This document shows, piece after piece, positions 56,951 to 64,000 of a stretch of 64,000 nt of DNA. Below the pieces are notes generated by a model. That model made no database searches and had not been told where the DNA came from. It saw nothing but the letters and a program-made list of their open reading frames with translations. The number at the start of each line of letters is the position of its first letter. The first letter of the stretch is position 1. The DNA is from Adlercreutzia rubneri. GTDB lineage: Bacteria > Actinomycetota > Coriobacteriia > Coriobacteriales > Eggerthellaceae. The translations under genes were made by a program, and so were the position numbers. Where the stretch lies: assembly GCF_009755265.1 (NCBI RefSeq), contig NZ_WPOO01000002.1, positions 62,001 through 126,000 of the forward strand. The letters run 5' to 3'.

Positions 56951-58888
56951 ATGCAAGAAGCACATGGGGGAAGACTGATCGGACGTCGTAGGTTTATTCA
57001 GCTGGGTGCAGCAGCGGGAATGACCATGTTCGCCCTGGGTGTGACGGGGTGCAGCCCCCTGCCGGCCACCTCGTCCGCAAAGAGCAGTTACGTCCCCGGG
57101 GCGTATACCGCACAGGCTCAGGGAAAGCAGAGCCTTGTGACCGTTGAGGTGACGTTTGGGGAGAATGCTATCGAGGCGGTAGAGGTGCTTGGCCACTGCG
57201 AGTCAGAGCGCATCGCCAATACGGCGATTTCCGCCATAACATCCGACATCGTCGAGCTTCAGTCCCTCGATGTGGATGCGGTAACGGGCGCGACGCTGAC
57301 GAGCATGGCCATCCTCTCTGCGGTCAGAGACTGCGTCGGGCAAGCTGGCGGCAGCGTTTCCGATTTGGAGAAGGTCCCGGGGCGCGAAAAATCGGACGCC
57401 GTCGAGGTAATTGAGACGGAGGTGGCCATCATCGGCGCCGGTGCGGCTGGCCTCACGTCGGCCATTGCTCTGGCAGAGTCGGGCACTGAGGTGCTCGTTA
57501 TGGAAAAGTGCGGGTTCATAGGCGGCAGTATGCTCGTCTCGGGAGGCCGCCTTCAGTACCCCGAGGCGCCGCTTGAGTATCGCCAGGAGACAACGGAGCC
57601 GATGAGACGGCTTTTCGCCGAGGTCATGGAGCGCGCTCGCGATTTGGGTGTGTCCGAGGAAAGAGTCTCACAAGTTGAGCAGCAGTACGAGCAGTGGTAT
57701 GCGGAGGGAAACACCAAGACCTTCGACAGCGACGAGTTTTACGCCGTGCTCGGCGCCGTCGGTTTCGGCAACCCTCTCGCTGCGGAGACGACGTTGGACG
57801 CTGAATCGGCGCGCCGCGCGTGCGAATGGGTGACTGCGCATGGCGTGGAACTCGAGAAGCCGCTTCTCGGCATCATGGGTTTCTCCTGGCCCCGTTCGAC
57901 TCACCCTGTGGGCAGGCCCGCAGGCGAAGGCTATGTCGACGCTCTCGAGGCATACATTCAGAGTGCGGGATTCCCGGCGCTCGATATCCTCTTCAGCACT
58001 TCAGCGCAAGAGCTTCTGGTGGAAGATGGCAAGGTCACGGGTGTAAGGGGCCAATGCGACGACGGAACCACTTACGAGATCCATGCGAGCAAGGCGGTCG
58101 TTCTGGCTACGGGAGGCTATACCGATAGCCCGAAATGGCTTGCCCGGCTTCAGCCCCAGTACGGATTCAATGAGGGTGAGAGCATTCACTCGGTAGCTCC
58201 CGCTGGACATTCGGGAGACGGCCTTGATATGGCGGAGGAGGTCGGTGCGGCTGTTGTCAGCTGCGGCGAGGTGATGCTCAACCCCTATGCTCATCCCCAG
58301 TACCACATTGTCGGCCACATTATTGGCGACACGGGAAACCCTCTCGTGGTGAACAAGGAGGGGAAACGCTTCGTCAATGAGACGGGGAAACGCACCGACT
58401 TGGCTCTTGCCGTTATGGATCAGCCCGACCAGTTGTGCTACATCATCGCGTGCGATCAGAACTCCAACATCATGCCCGATGGAAGGAACTTCGATGGCGA
58501 GCCTGCTGAGGGGCTGTTCGAGAACGGGCTTGCCTATCGAGCAGATACGCTTGACGAACTCGCAGATCAGATCGATATTCCTGCCAGTGCCCTAAAGAAG
58601 ACTGTGGAGGAGTACAACGCCGCCTGCGTCGCTGGCGTACCGGATGAATTCGGACGGACATATTTTGAGGAAACAGCTCCCATCGTTGAGGGCCCCTTCT
58701 ACGCTTCGCCAGGGACGTGGGCCGTGCTTATCACTGTTGACGGTCTTACGGTGGACGAGCGCTTCCGTGTGCTCGACGACGGTGGCCAGCCGATTGCGGG
58801 TCTTTTTGCCGTCGGGGAGGTGTGTGGTCAGCCCTGCCTCCAGGTTCTGGGGTACGGAGATGTTATTGCAAAGGGTGTTCTAGGCTAG
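56951..58888 (+). CDS. Tat-exported flavin reductase with FMN-binding domain (urocanate/fumarate reductase-like)
   Basis: 645 residues. A Tat signal (GRRRFIQLGAAAGM) runs into a lipobox-like VTGC. An FMN_bind domain (about 45-135) has DAVTGATLTS, the motif for covalent FMN attachment to threonine. The FAD-binding domain follows from about 157 (AIIGAGAAGLTSA, MEKCGFIGGSM). The C-terminus has GLFAVGEVCGQ. With its own FMN domain it can take electrons from a membrane donor. GGAGGAG precedes ATG 56951. The LuxR gene upstream is the likely regulator. The acceptor is unknown. Confidence 0.88.
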   Translation: MQEAHGGRLIGRRRFIQLGAAAGMTMFALGVTGCSPLPATSSAKSSYVPGAYTAQAQGKQSLVTVEVTFGENAIEAVEVLGHCESERIANTAISAITSDIVELQSLDVDAVTGATLTSMAILSAVRDCVGQAGGSVSDLEKVPGREKSDAVEVIETEVAIIGAGAAGLTSAIALAESGTEVLVMEKCGFIGGSMLVSGGRLQYPEAPLEYRQETTEPMRRLFAEVMERARDLGVSEERVSQVEQQYEQWYAEGNTKTFDSDEFYAVLGAVGFGNPLAAETTLDAESARRACEWVTAHGVELEKPLLGIMGFSWPRSTHPVGRPAGEGYVDALEAYIQSAGFPALDILFSTSAQELLVEDGKVTGVRGQCDDGTTYEIHASKAVVLATGGYTDSPKWLARLQPQYGFNEGESIHSVAPAGHSGDGLDMAEEVGAAVVSCGEVMLNPYAHPQYHIVGHIIGDTGNPLVVNKEGKRFVNETGKRTDLALAVMDQPDQLCYIIACDQNSNIMPDGRNFDGEPAEGLFENGLAYRADTLDELADQIDIPASALKKTVEEYNAACVAGVPDEFGRTYFEETAPIVEGPFYASPGTWAVLITVDGLTVDERFRVLDDGGQPIAGLFAVGEVCGQPCLQVLGYGDVIAKGVLG

Positions 58889-58954
58889 GCGAGCCCTCTC
58901 TTGACCGATCAGCCTTGGAAGCTTAAGGCTGCCGGATGTAGACGAGCCCTCCCC

Positions 58955-58990
58955 CGAGCGGGGCGCCGATTAAGGTCGGTGCCCCGCTCG
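58955..58990 (+). terminator. hairpin terminator after the reductase
   Basis: A 15-bp stem (58955-58969 with 58976-58990, one G-U pair) of mostly GC followed by TGCTTC. It separates the reductase gene from the npt promoter. Confidence 0.75.
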
Positions 58991-59007
58991 TGCTTCATCA
59001 GCAAAGT

Positions 59008-59034
59008 TTTACTTTCCCTTTACGTGTGGCTTAC
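59008..59034 (+). promoter_or_regulatory. Pho box upstream of npt
   Basis: TTTAC at 59008, TTTAC at 59019 and CTTAC at 59030, an exact 11-bp period, the same spacing as at 53491. Phosphate-starvation control by the PhoB-like regulator encoded downstream is likely. Confidence 0.65.
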
Positions 59035-59145
59035 TCGGGGCGCTCATGGGGGCTCCATACTGCAGCCTACGGAAAACCGGCGTGCGCGAGGTGCGCCGCC
59101 ATGTCTGTCCCGCGGAGGAGCGGGCCGCGTGAAGGAGACGCATAG

Positions 59146-60189
59146 GTGGAAGAACTGCTGCAAATCGGGCTGGGACTGTTCGGCGGTTTGGCCCTGTTCC
59201 TGTACGGCATGAACCTCATGAGCAACAACTTGCAGGAGGCAGCTGGCGAGCGCATGCGCGCCATTCTGGCCGCCGTGACGAAGAACCCCTTCTTCGGCGT
59301 TCTGGCCGGTGCGCTGGCCACGGCGGTGCTGCAAAGCTCCAGCGCCACCACGGTCATGACCATCGGTTTTGTGGCTGCGGGCCTCATGGGGCTGCGCCAA
59401 GCCATTCCCATTATCATGGGCGCGAACATCGGCACCACCATCACGGCGCAGATCATCGCCTTCAAGCTGTCCGATTACGTGCTCGGTATCGTGCTTGTGG
59501 GCTTCCTCGTCATGCAGCTTGCCAAGCAGGGGCAGATGAAGTACGTCGGCACCGCCGTCTTCGGCTTCGGGCTTTTGTTCCTCGGCATCGACACCATGGG
59601 CGCTGTCATGAAGCCCTTGGCCGAGAACCCCGTGTTCACCGACATGATTGCCCAGGTGACGGGCGTGCCGGTGCTCGGCGTTCTGGTGGGCACCCTCATG
59701 ACGCTCGTGGTGCAAAGCTCCAGCGCCACCATCGCCGTGCTGCAGAACTTCGCCGCCACGCCGGGCGTCGATGGAGCCAGCATCATCGGCCTGGAGGGCG
59801 CCATTCCCATCCTGCTCGGCGACAATTTGGGCACCACCATCACGGCGCTTCTCGCCGCCATCGGCCAGTCCCGCGACGCCAAGCGCGTGGCCCTGTCCCA
59901 CTGCATCTTCAACCTGTCGGGCTGCCTGCTGTTCGTGTGGCTCATCGGCCCTGCCGCCGCGGTGGTGGCCGCCATCTCGCCGGCCGGCCCCGAAGTGGAG
60001 GTCATCGCCCGGCAGATTGCCAACGCGCACACGCTGTTCAACGTGACCATGACGGTGCTGTGGCTGCCGCTTGTGTCGGTGATGGTGAAGATCGTTATGG
60101 CGATTCTCCCCGAGAAGCCGCGCCGTCCCCGCGATTCTTTGGCGGACACGCTGGAGACGCCGCTGGCCCCCGACGCGGCGGCCGCCTAA
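59146..60189 (+). CDS. Na/Pi cotransporter family protein lacking a PhoU domain
   Basis: 347 residues. The inverted-repeat architecture has the two QSSSATT-type motifs of the NptA/PNaS family (VLQSSSATTVMTIGF and VVQSSSATIAVLQNF) and about eight or nine transmembrane segments. Many bacterial relatives carry a C-terminal PhoU-like domain and reach 500-plus residues; here the protein ends soon after the membrane part. GTG 59146 has GAAGGAG upstream. It carries a Pho box and sits before the PhoB/PhoR-like genes, so it imports or exports phosphate in their regulon. Confidence 0.88.
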   Translation: MEELLQIGLGLFGGLALFLYGMNLMSNNLQEAAGERMRAILAAVTKNPFFGVLAGALATAVLQSSSATTVMTIGFVAAGLMGLRQAIPIIMGANIGTTITAQIIAFKLSDYVLGIVLVGFLVMQLAKQGQMKYVGTAVFGFGLLFLGIDTMGAVMKPLAENPVFTDMIAQVTGVPVLGVLVGTLMTLVVQSSSATIAVLQNFAATPGVDGASIIGLEGAIPILLGDNLGTTITALLAAIGQSRDAKRVALSHCIFNLSGCLLFVWLIGPAAAVVAAISPAGPEVEVIARQIANAHTLFNVTMTVLWLPLVSVMVKIVMAILPEKPRRPRDSLADTLETPLAPDAAAA

Positions 60190-60375
60190 CCCCGCACCTC
60201 GCGATCGATGACACCGCCCCGCGCCGTCGGTCGCTTTCGCGTAGGTTTCCGGTTGCGCCGAGGCCGTGTGGGCTGTTCGGTTCGCCCCACGGCTCTCTGA
60301 CGTCTCACCGCCCACCTCCGCGCTACGCGGCTGTTGCGCTACAATGGCCGCGCACCTGTTCCAGAAAGGATCCCC

Positions 60376-61107
60376 ATGAGCAAAGCCCCGCTCATCTATT
60401 ACGTGGAGGACGACGAGCACATTCGCGACCTGACGGCTTACGCGCTGCATCAGGCGGGCATGGAAGTGCGTGCGTTCCATGACGGCGACGGTCTCGTTGA
60501 GCGGTGTGCGGCCGAGCCGCCCGATGCGGTGCTGCTGGACATCATGCTGCCCGGAGACGACGGCCTCGTGCTGCTGCAGGCCCTGCGCGGCAATACGGCG
60601 ACGGAGAATATGCCCATCATGATGCTCACGGCCAAAGGCACCGAGTTCGACAAAGTGGTGGGACTCGACGCCGGCGCCGATGACTATCTGGCAAAGCCCT
60701 TCGGCATGATGGAACTCATCTCGCGGGTGAACGCGCTGTTGCGCCGTGCGAATCGTCCGGCCCAAGGCGCCGCAGAAGAGATAGCGGAACCCAGTGACCT
60801 TATGGTCGTCGGCGCGATCAAGCTGTCGCCGTCCGCCCGTACGGTGATGGCGGACGGCCGTGAAGTCAACCTCACGCGCAAGGAGTTCGACCTTCTGCGC
60901 ACGCTTATGGAGAATAAGGGCCGTGTGCTCACCCGCGAGCAGCTGCTCGAGCAGGTGTGGGGCGTAAGCTTCGTCGGCGAGACGCGCACGGTGGACATGC
61001 ACGTGAAGACGCTTCGTCGCAAGCTGGCCGAAGCGGCCCCCGGCTCCGAAGAAGCCGTCGCCACCGTGCGCGGCGTGGGCTATCGATTGAAGAAGAGTGC
61101 CTCGTGA
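60376..61107 (+). CDS. OmpR/PhoB-family response regulator
   Basis: 243 residues. The receiver domain (1-120) has the phosphoacceptor aspartate in VLLDIMLPGDDG and the lysine in YLAKPFGMMEL. The C-terminal winged helix (about 145-240) has LTRKEFDLLRTLMENKGRVL and RTVDMHVKTLRRKL. ATG 60376 has AGAAAGGA upstream. It overlaps the kinase gene by 4 bases. Its position next to npt and pst makes PhoB/PhoP function very likely. Confidence 0.92.
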   Translation: MSKAPLIYYVEDDEHIRDLTAYALHQAGMEVRAFHDGDGLVERCAAEPPDAVLLDIMLPGDDGLVLLQALRGNTATENMPIMMLTAKGTEFDKVVGLDAGADDYLAKPFGMMELISRVNALLRRANRPAQGAAEEIAEPSDLMVVGAIKLSPSARTVMADGREVNLTRKEFDLLRTLMENKGRVLTREQLLEQVWGVSFVGETRTVDMHVKTLRRKLAEAAPGSEEAVATVRGVGYRLKKSAS

Positions 61108-61955
61108 GTGCCGCTGATAAGTCCCGTTGCGGCGATGCTCGGGCGGCTGCGGCACCTGCGTCAGCGCCTACGCCGGGCGCTGACAAGCCGGCGCGATCGG
61201 CCTCGGCTCTCGCGCGCAACGAGGAGCTGGCCCGGGCCGAGAAGATGCGCCGCGAGTTCACGGCCAATGTCTCCCATGAAATGAAGACGCCCCTGCAAGT
61301 GATTTCCGGCTATGCCGAGCTGATGGCCAACGGTCTGGTGCCCCCCGAGGATGTGCCCCGGTTCGCCCAGCTCATTTATGAGGAATCCCAGGCCATGCGC
61401 GCGTTGATCGACGACGTGCTCATTTTGTCGCGTCTTGACGAGATGGCTCCCGGCGCCGACGAAGCCGAGGCGGTGGACCTGCGCGCCGTGGCCGAACGCG
61501 TCGTGGGACGTTTGACCAAGCTGGCCGCCGATGCCGATGTGGAGGTGCACCTCAAGGCGGAACCAGTTACTGTCCAGGGCAACGAGACCCTGCTCAAGCA
61601 GATGATCTACAACCTGGTGGAAAACGCCATCCGCTACAACCGCGAAGGCGGCCACGTGCTCGTGGAGGTGTGCGAGGAGGACGTCCCCGCCGGCGAAGGG
61701 CCGAGCGGCGAGGGGGGAGTCCGCATCGGCATCATCCGCGTGAACGACACCGGCGCGGGTATTCCCGCCGATAAGCTGGAGAAAATCTTCGAGCGCTTCT
61801 ACCGCCTGGAGAAGAGCCGTTCCAAGGAGCTGGGCGGCACGGGGCTGGGCTTGGCCATCGTCAAACACGCCGCCCTCTACCACGGCGGCGAGGTGTTCGT
61901 GGAAAGCGAGGAAGATGTCGGTACTCGCTTTACGGTGCGTCTACCCATCGGCTGA
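61104..61955 (+). CDS. sensor histidine kinase without membrane or sensor domain (PhoR-like)
   Basis: 283 residues. GTG 61104 overlaps the regulator stop. After an Ala/Pro-rich N-terminus of about 35 residues the HisKA domain begins (FTANVSHEMKTPLQVISGYA, phosphorylated His). It is followed by HATPase_c with the N box NLVENAIRYN, G1 VNDTGAGIP and G2 GGTGLGLAIVKHA. No transmembrane segment or PAS domain is visible, unlike typical PhoR. It must sense phosphate status through a partner such as PstB. No phoU was seen in the window. Confidence 0.9.
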   Translation: MSAADKSRCGDARAAAAPASAPTPGADKPARSASALARNEELARAEKMRREFTANVSHEMKTPLQVISGYAELMANGLVPPEDVPRFAQLIYEESQAMRALIDDVLILSRLDEMAPGADEAEAVDLRAVAERVVGRLTKLAADADVEVHLKAEPVTVQGNETLLKQMIYNLVENAIRYNREGGHVLVEVCEEDVPAGEGPSGEGGVRIGIIRVNDTGAGIPADKLEKIFERFYRLEKSRSKELGGTGLGLAIVKHAALYHGGEVFVESEEDVGTRFTVRLPIG

Positions 61956-61985
61956 CAAAGATTTCCAGAAATAGTAAAAGTGCTT

Positions 61986-62012
61986 GCAAGGCTGAGCCTT
62001 TAGAGGCTCTTG
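61986..62012. terminator. bidirectional hairpin between convergent genes
   Basis: Interrupted stem GCAAG..GAGCC/GGCTC..TTGC around a TTTAGA loop, between the kinase gene (+) and nrdG (-). Confidence 0.5.
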
Positions 62013-62014
62013 CC

Positions 62015-62575
62015 TTACCAGTTAGAAGGTTTTTCCAGCGAGAACGAGGCGGGTTGCCATTCCACGACAGAGCCGGCACGTCGTGTGGCCGGCACGTCGA
62101 TCAGGCGCTGGTTGGAGGAGCCGCACCACTTCAGCTCGAGGGACTTGCGCGATTCCACGAAGGGGCCGTCCACCAGCACGTCGATATGGTCGAGCAAGTT
62201 GGCGATGGCAGGATCCGTCCGCCCCGCAAGATCGTCGTAGAGGTAGCCCGTGTAGCACCAGATGCCGTAACCCTCGCGCTTCAGCGCGGCCGCCAGAGCC
62301 GCGCAGGCCTCCGGCTGCTCGAAGGGCTCGCCACCGGAGAGGGTCACGTCGTGCACGAGGCCGTTGGCGCGAATATCGGCCAGAAGGGCCGCCAGCGTCG
62401 TTTCGGTGCCGCCCTCGGCCGGCTGGCTTTCGGGGTTGTGGCAGCCGGGACAGTGGTGCGAGCACCCTTGGACGAACACGGCGTAGCGCAGGCCGGGGCC
62501 GTCCACGATGGAGTCGGGCACGGTGCCGTACAGCGAGATGGTGGTGTTTTCGAAGTCGTTTTCCATAGCCGCCAT
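62015..62575 (-). CDS. nrdG: anaerobic ribonucleotide reductase activating protein
   Basis: 186 residues. The radical SAM motif CSHHCPGC (C-x3-C-x2-C) lies near residue 40, and SGGEPFEQPEAC follows. NrdG generates the glycyl radical on NrdD. ATG 62575 is preferred because GGAG lies 9 bases upstream; an in-frame ATG 9 bases later is possible. It is separated from nrdD by 17 kb and points the other way, although the two are often adjacent. I saw no NrdR box directly upstream of it. Confidence 0.9.
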   Translation of the reverse strand: MAAMENDFENTTISLYGTVPDSIVDGPGLRYAVFVQGCSHHCPGCHNPESQPAEGGTETTLAALLADIRANGLVHDVTLSGGEPFEQPEACAALAAALKREGYGIWCYTGYLYDDLAGRTDPAIANLLDHIDVLVDGPFVESRKSLELKWCGSSNQRLIDVPATRRAGSVVEWQPASFSLEKPSNW

Positions 62576-62656
62576 TGTAGCGCACTCCGGTCCATGCATC
62601 CGTCGGCTGCGTCTCTGTCATAAAGTTGGCATGACCGCTTCTTCAAGCTGCGATGG

Positions 62657-62673
62657 TGGGCAACGTTTGCCCA
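62657..62673. repeat. 17-bp palindrome upstream of nrdG and the 6S candidate
   Basis: TGGGCAA-CGT-TTGCCCA is a perfect inverted repeat in the region between the nrdG start and the candidate 6S promoter. It could be an operator. Confidence 0.5.
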
Positions 62674-62736
62674 ACAGCTTATGTTGCGGTGGATGTCAAG
62701 ACTTTCCTGTCACCGGGTTTTGCGTATACTGGAGGT

Positions 62737-62906
62737 AAGTCCTGTTCCCGCCATATATTGCGATGGACCGACGTATTGTGACGAGGGAGCTCTAGAAGCG
62801 GTTGGAACGGAGATTCGCATCCGTTGATGCGAAAGCCGGGAGACCCGATGCGAGCACCCACCTTTTGAGGTGGGTTCATCCTCTGGCGTGGGGCAGGGCT
62901 ATTTTT
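62737..62906 (+). ncRNA. ssrS: 6S RNA candidate
   Basis: A TATACT -10 box (62725-62730) precedes about 170 bases without an ORF. The 5' end AGTCCTGTTCCCGCCA (from 62738) pairs with TGGCGTGGGGCAGGGCT near the 3' end, with only G-U pairs and one bulge, giving a closing stem. A perfect apical hairpin TTCGCATC/GATGCGAA sits in the middle, and a small hairpin ACCCACC/GGTGGGT lies on the 3' side of the internal loop. A T5 run follows the closing stem. Length and layout match 6S RNA, which sequesters RNA polymerase. Family assignment is by structure only. Confidence 0.6.
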
Positions 62907-62944
62907 GTGCCCAAAAGCGCCATGAAGTTCTGCGCTACGCGAAC

Positions 62945-63817
62945 TCAGTTGCTGGAGGCGCCTTCCTCGTCTTTCACGGGCACGAGCGAGCCGGTGGCGT
63001 CGGTAAGTTTCTGCCCGGTTAGGTCGCCCATGGCCTCTTCAATGAGATGGTTGTGCACGTAGGGGGCCACGGCGCGGATGGCGGCATCGGTGGCAGAGGA
63101 GGCCTTGGACGCCTCCGCGATAGTGAAGCTCAGCGAACCTTTGAATCCGTAGTCGCTGATGGATGAGAACGACACGCTGGGCCGCTTCTTCAGTTTGCTC
63201 ACGCGGGCGATGGCCTTCTCGGCGGCGTCCTCAATGTGGTGGGCCGTGGCGGTGAGCCGCTCGCTGTTGGTGGTGACCACCAGGGGAATGGAAATCTCGT
63301 TCAAGGGGGATAGCTTGCAGACAGCCGTGGAGGTCATAAGCGAGTTGGGGATATTGGTGATGGTGCCCGAGCTGTCCTTGATGGAGGTGTAGCGCCAAGT
63401 GACGTCCTGCACGACGCCGGTGACGCCGGAAGGCCCCATGCGGATGTTGTCGCCGGGCTCCACCGTGCGCGACACGCTGACGGTCAGGCCGCCGATGAGG
63501 TTCGATAGCGTGTCTTGAAAGCCGAGGGACACCGCGATACCAACGACGCCAAGGCCGGTGATCATGGCCGAAATGTTCACGTTGAAGCACATGGAAAGCA
63601 CGCAGCAGATGCCGATGACCCACACCACGATGCGCACCAAGTTGATGAAAATGGAGCTGGAGGGCAGAAGCGAGGTCTTGTTCAGCACCCGGCGCATAAA
63701 GGCCACGGTGATGCGGGCGACGACGAAGGTGATTGCGCAGATGATCACGACGCCGAGCATGGTATTGAACCAGTCGGCGTGGATGAACTTATCGAATATG
63801 TCGAGCAAATTGGGCAT
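62945..63817 (-). CDS. small-conductance mechanosensitive channel (MscS family)
   Basis: 290 residues from ATG 63817 (MPNLLDIFDKF). Three transmembrane segments are followed by the pore helix region GLGVVGIAVSLGFQDTLSNL, the beta domain with VEPGDNIRMG and VTWRYTSIKD, and a C-terminal alpha/beta domain. It relieves osmotic pressure. The upstream frame is part of the preceding gene's terminator, so the later ATG is preferred. TATAAT lies 6 bases before this ATG, so the mRNA may have almost no leader. Confidence 0.9.
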   Translation of the reverse strand: MPNLLDIFDKFIHADWFNTMLGVVIICAITFVVARITVAFMRRVLNKTSLLPSSSIFINLVRIVVWVIGICCVLSMCFNVNISAMITGLGVVGIAVSLGFQDTLSNLIGGLTVSVSRTVEPGDNIRMGPSGVTGVVQDVTWRYTSIKDSSGTITNIPNSLMTSTAVCKLSPLNEISIPLVVTTNSERLTATAHHIEDAAEKAIARVSKLKKRPSVSFSSISDYGFKGSLSFTIAEASKASSATDAAIRAVAPYVHNHLIEEAMGDLTGQKLTDATGSLVPVKDEEGASSN

Positions 63818-63832
63818 GGCCTCATTATAGAA

Positions 63833-63863
63833 GGGCGCCTCCATCCCGAAGGAGGAGGCGCCC
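63833..63863 (-). terminator. Rho-independent terminator
   Basis: Perfect 10-bp stem GGGCGCCTCC/GGAGGCGCCC (63833-63842, 63854-63863) followed on the minus strand by TTCT. It ends the partial gene to the right. Confidence 0.85.
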
Positions 63864-63889
63864 GGTCTTCACGGTTTCGTTATCCGATC

Positions 63890-64000
63890 CTAGTTGGCGG
63901 AAGGCGTGGTCGTGCCGGTGTCGCCGCCCTGATTGCCGGGGTCGGTCGTGCCGCCGCTGCCGCTGCCGCCGCCCGTGCCCGGATCAGTGGTGCCGCCAGG
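63890..64000 (-). CDS. C-terminal Gly/Thr/Pro-rich tail of an exported protein, cut by window edge
   Basis: 36 residues before TAG on the minus strand. They consist of repeated TTDPG and GGS elements and end GTTTPSAN. Such tails are common at the C-terminus of class A penicillin-binding proteins in related actinobacteria. That identity is a guess; only the low-complexity tail is visible. Confidence 0.5.
   Translation of the reverse strand, partial: PGGTTDPGTGGGSGSGGTTDPGNQGGDTGTTTPSAN

Overview
The window looks like chromosome of a strictly anaerobic, high-GC Coriobacteriia member, most likely Eggerthellaceae. This rests on gene content, not on a marker gene. It has three Tat-exported flavin reductases each beside its own regulator (two of them membrane-anchored LuxR proteins), a complete [FeFe]-hydrogenase module with all three maturases, an anaerobic class III ribonucleotide reductase, an ECF vitamin transporter, and Ala/Gly-rich tails on exported proteins. 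No complete insertion sequence, prophage or CRISPR array was seen.

Layout. 0-3 kb: tail of an exported foldase-like protein, an ABC ATPase, two tRNA-Ser genes, an amidohydrolase. 3-13 kb: a reductase with its LuxR regulator, a CNNM/CorC membrane protein, an MFS transporter fused to CBS domains, then a LysR regulator divergent from a second reductase. 13-17 kb: serine acetyltransferase, a 51-residue small ORF, a RelB/PIN toxin-antitoxin pair, an iron alcohol dehydrogenase. 16.7-23 kb: a scarred region with two AAA-DUF4143 ATPase/nuclease genes, a deleted AAA ATPase, and remnants of a PucR regulator, a flavoprotein and an ornithine cyclodeaminase. 23-30.7 kb: a tightly coupled hydrogenase operon (NuoF/GltD-like flavoprotein, hydA, hydE, hydG, hydF). 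31-36 kb: two YhgE/Pip proteins. 36-42.5 kb: an acidic protein, a candidate small RNA, a homocysteine-methyltransferase-like protein and an ECF transporter (T, fused A-A', S). 42.6-45.3 kb: nrdD with a pair of NrdR boxes. 45.5-49 kb: an ABC-2 exporter whose ATPase gene is frameshifted, its divergent TetR regulator, and a BrnTA-like pair. 49.4-62 kb: a phosphate block (pstSCAB, Na/Pi transporter, PhoB/PhoR-like pair) split by an AAA-DUF4143 gene plus a LuxR-reductase pair. 62-64 kb: nrdG, a likely 6S RNA, an MscS channel and the tail of an exported protein.

The most unusual signal is that all four AAA-type ATPase loci (three intact AAA-DUF4143 genes and one deleted relative) carry a gene-specific array of short direct repeats just upstream of the start codon. 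Each array has a fixed period (33, 23, 33/32/33 and 10/30 bp), and each has a different repeat sequence. In one locus the repeats flank a perfect -10 box. This suggests ATPase/nucleases that each recognise a private iteron-like operator.

A second theme is rearrangement. A scar fuses the 5' end of the Na/Pi transporter gene to the 3' end of nrdD. There is an internally deleted ATPase, an aminotransferase running into a cyclodeaminase tail, and a palindromic intergenic-type element translated inside the ECF ATPase linker. Pho boxes (TTTAC every 11 bp) precede pstS, the npt scar and npt, which ties the phosphate block together.
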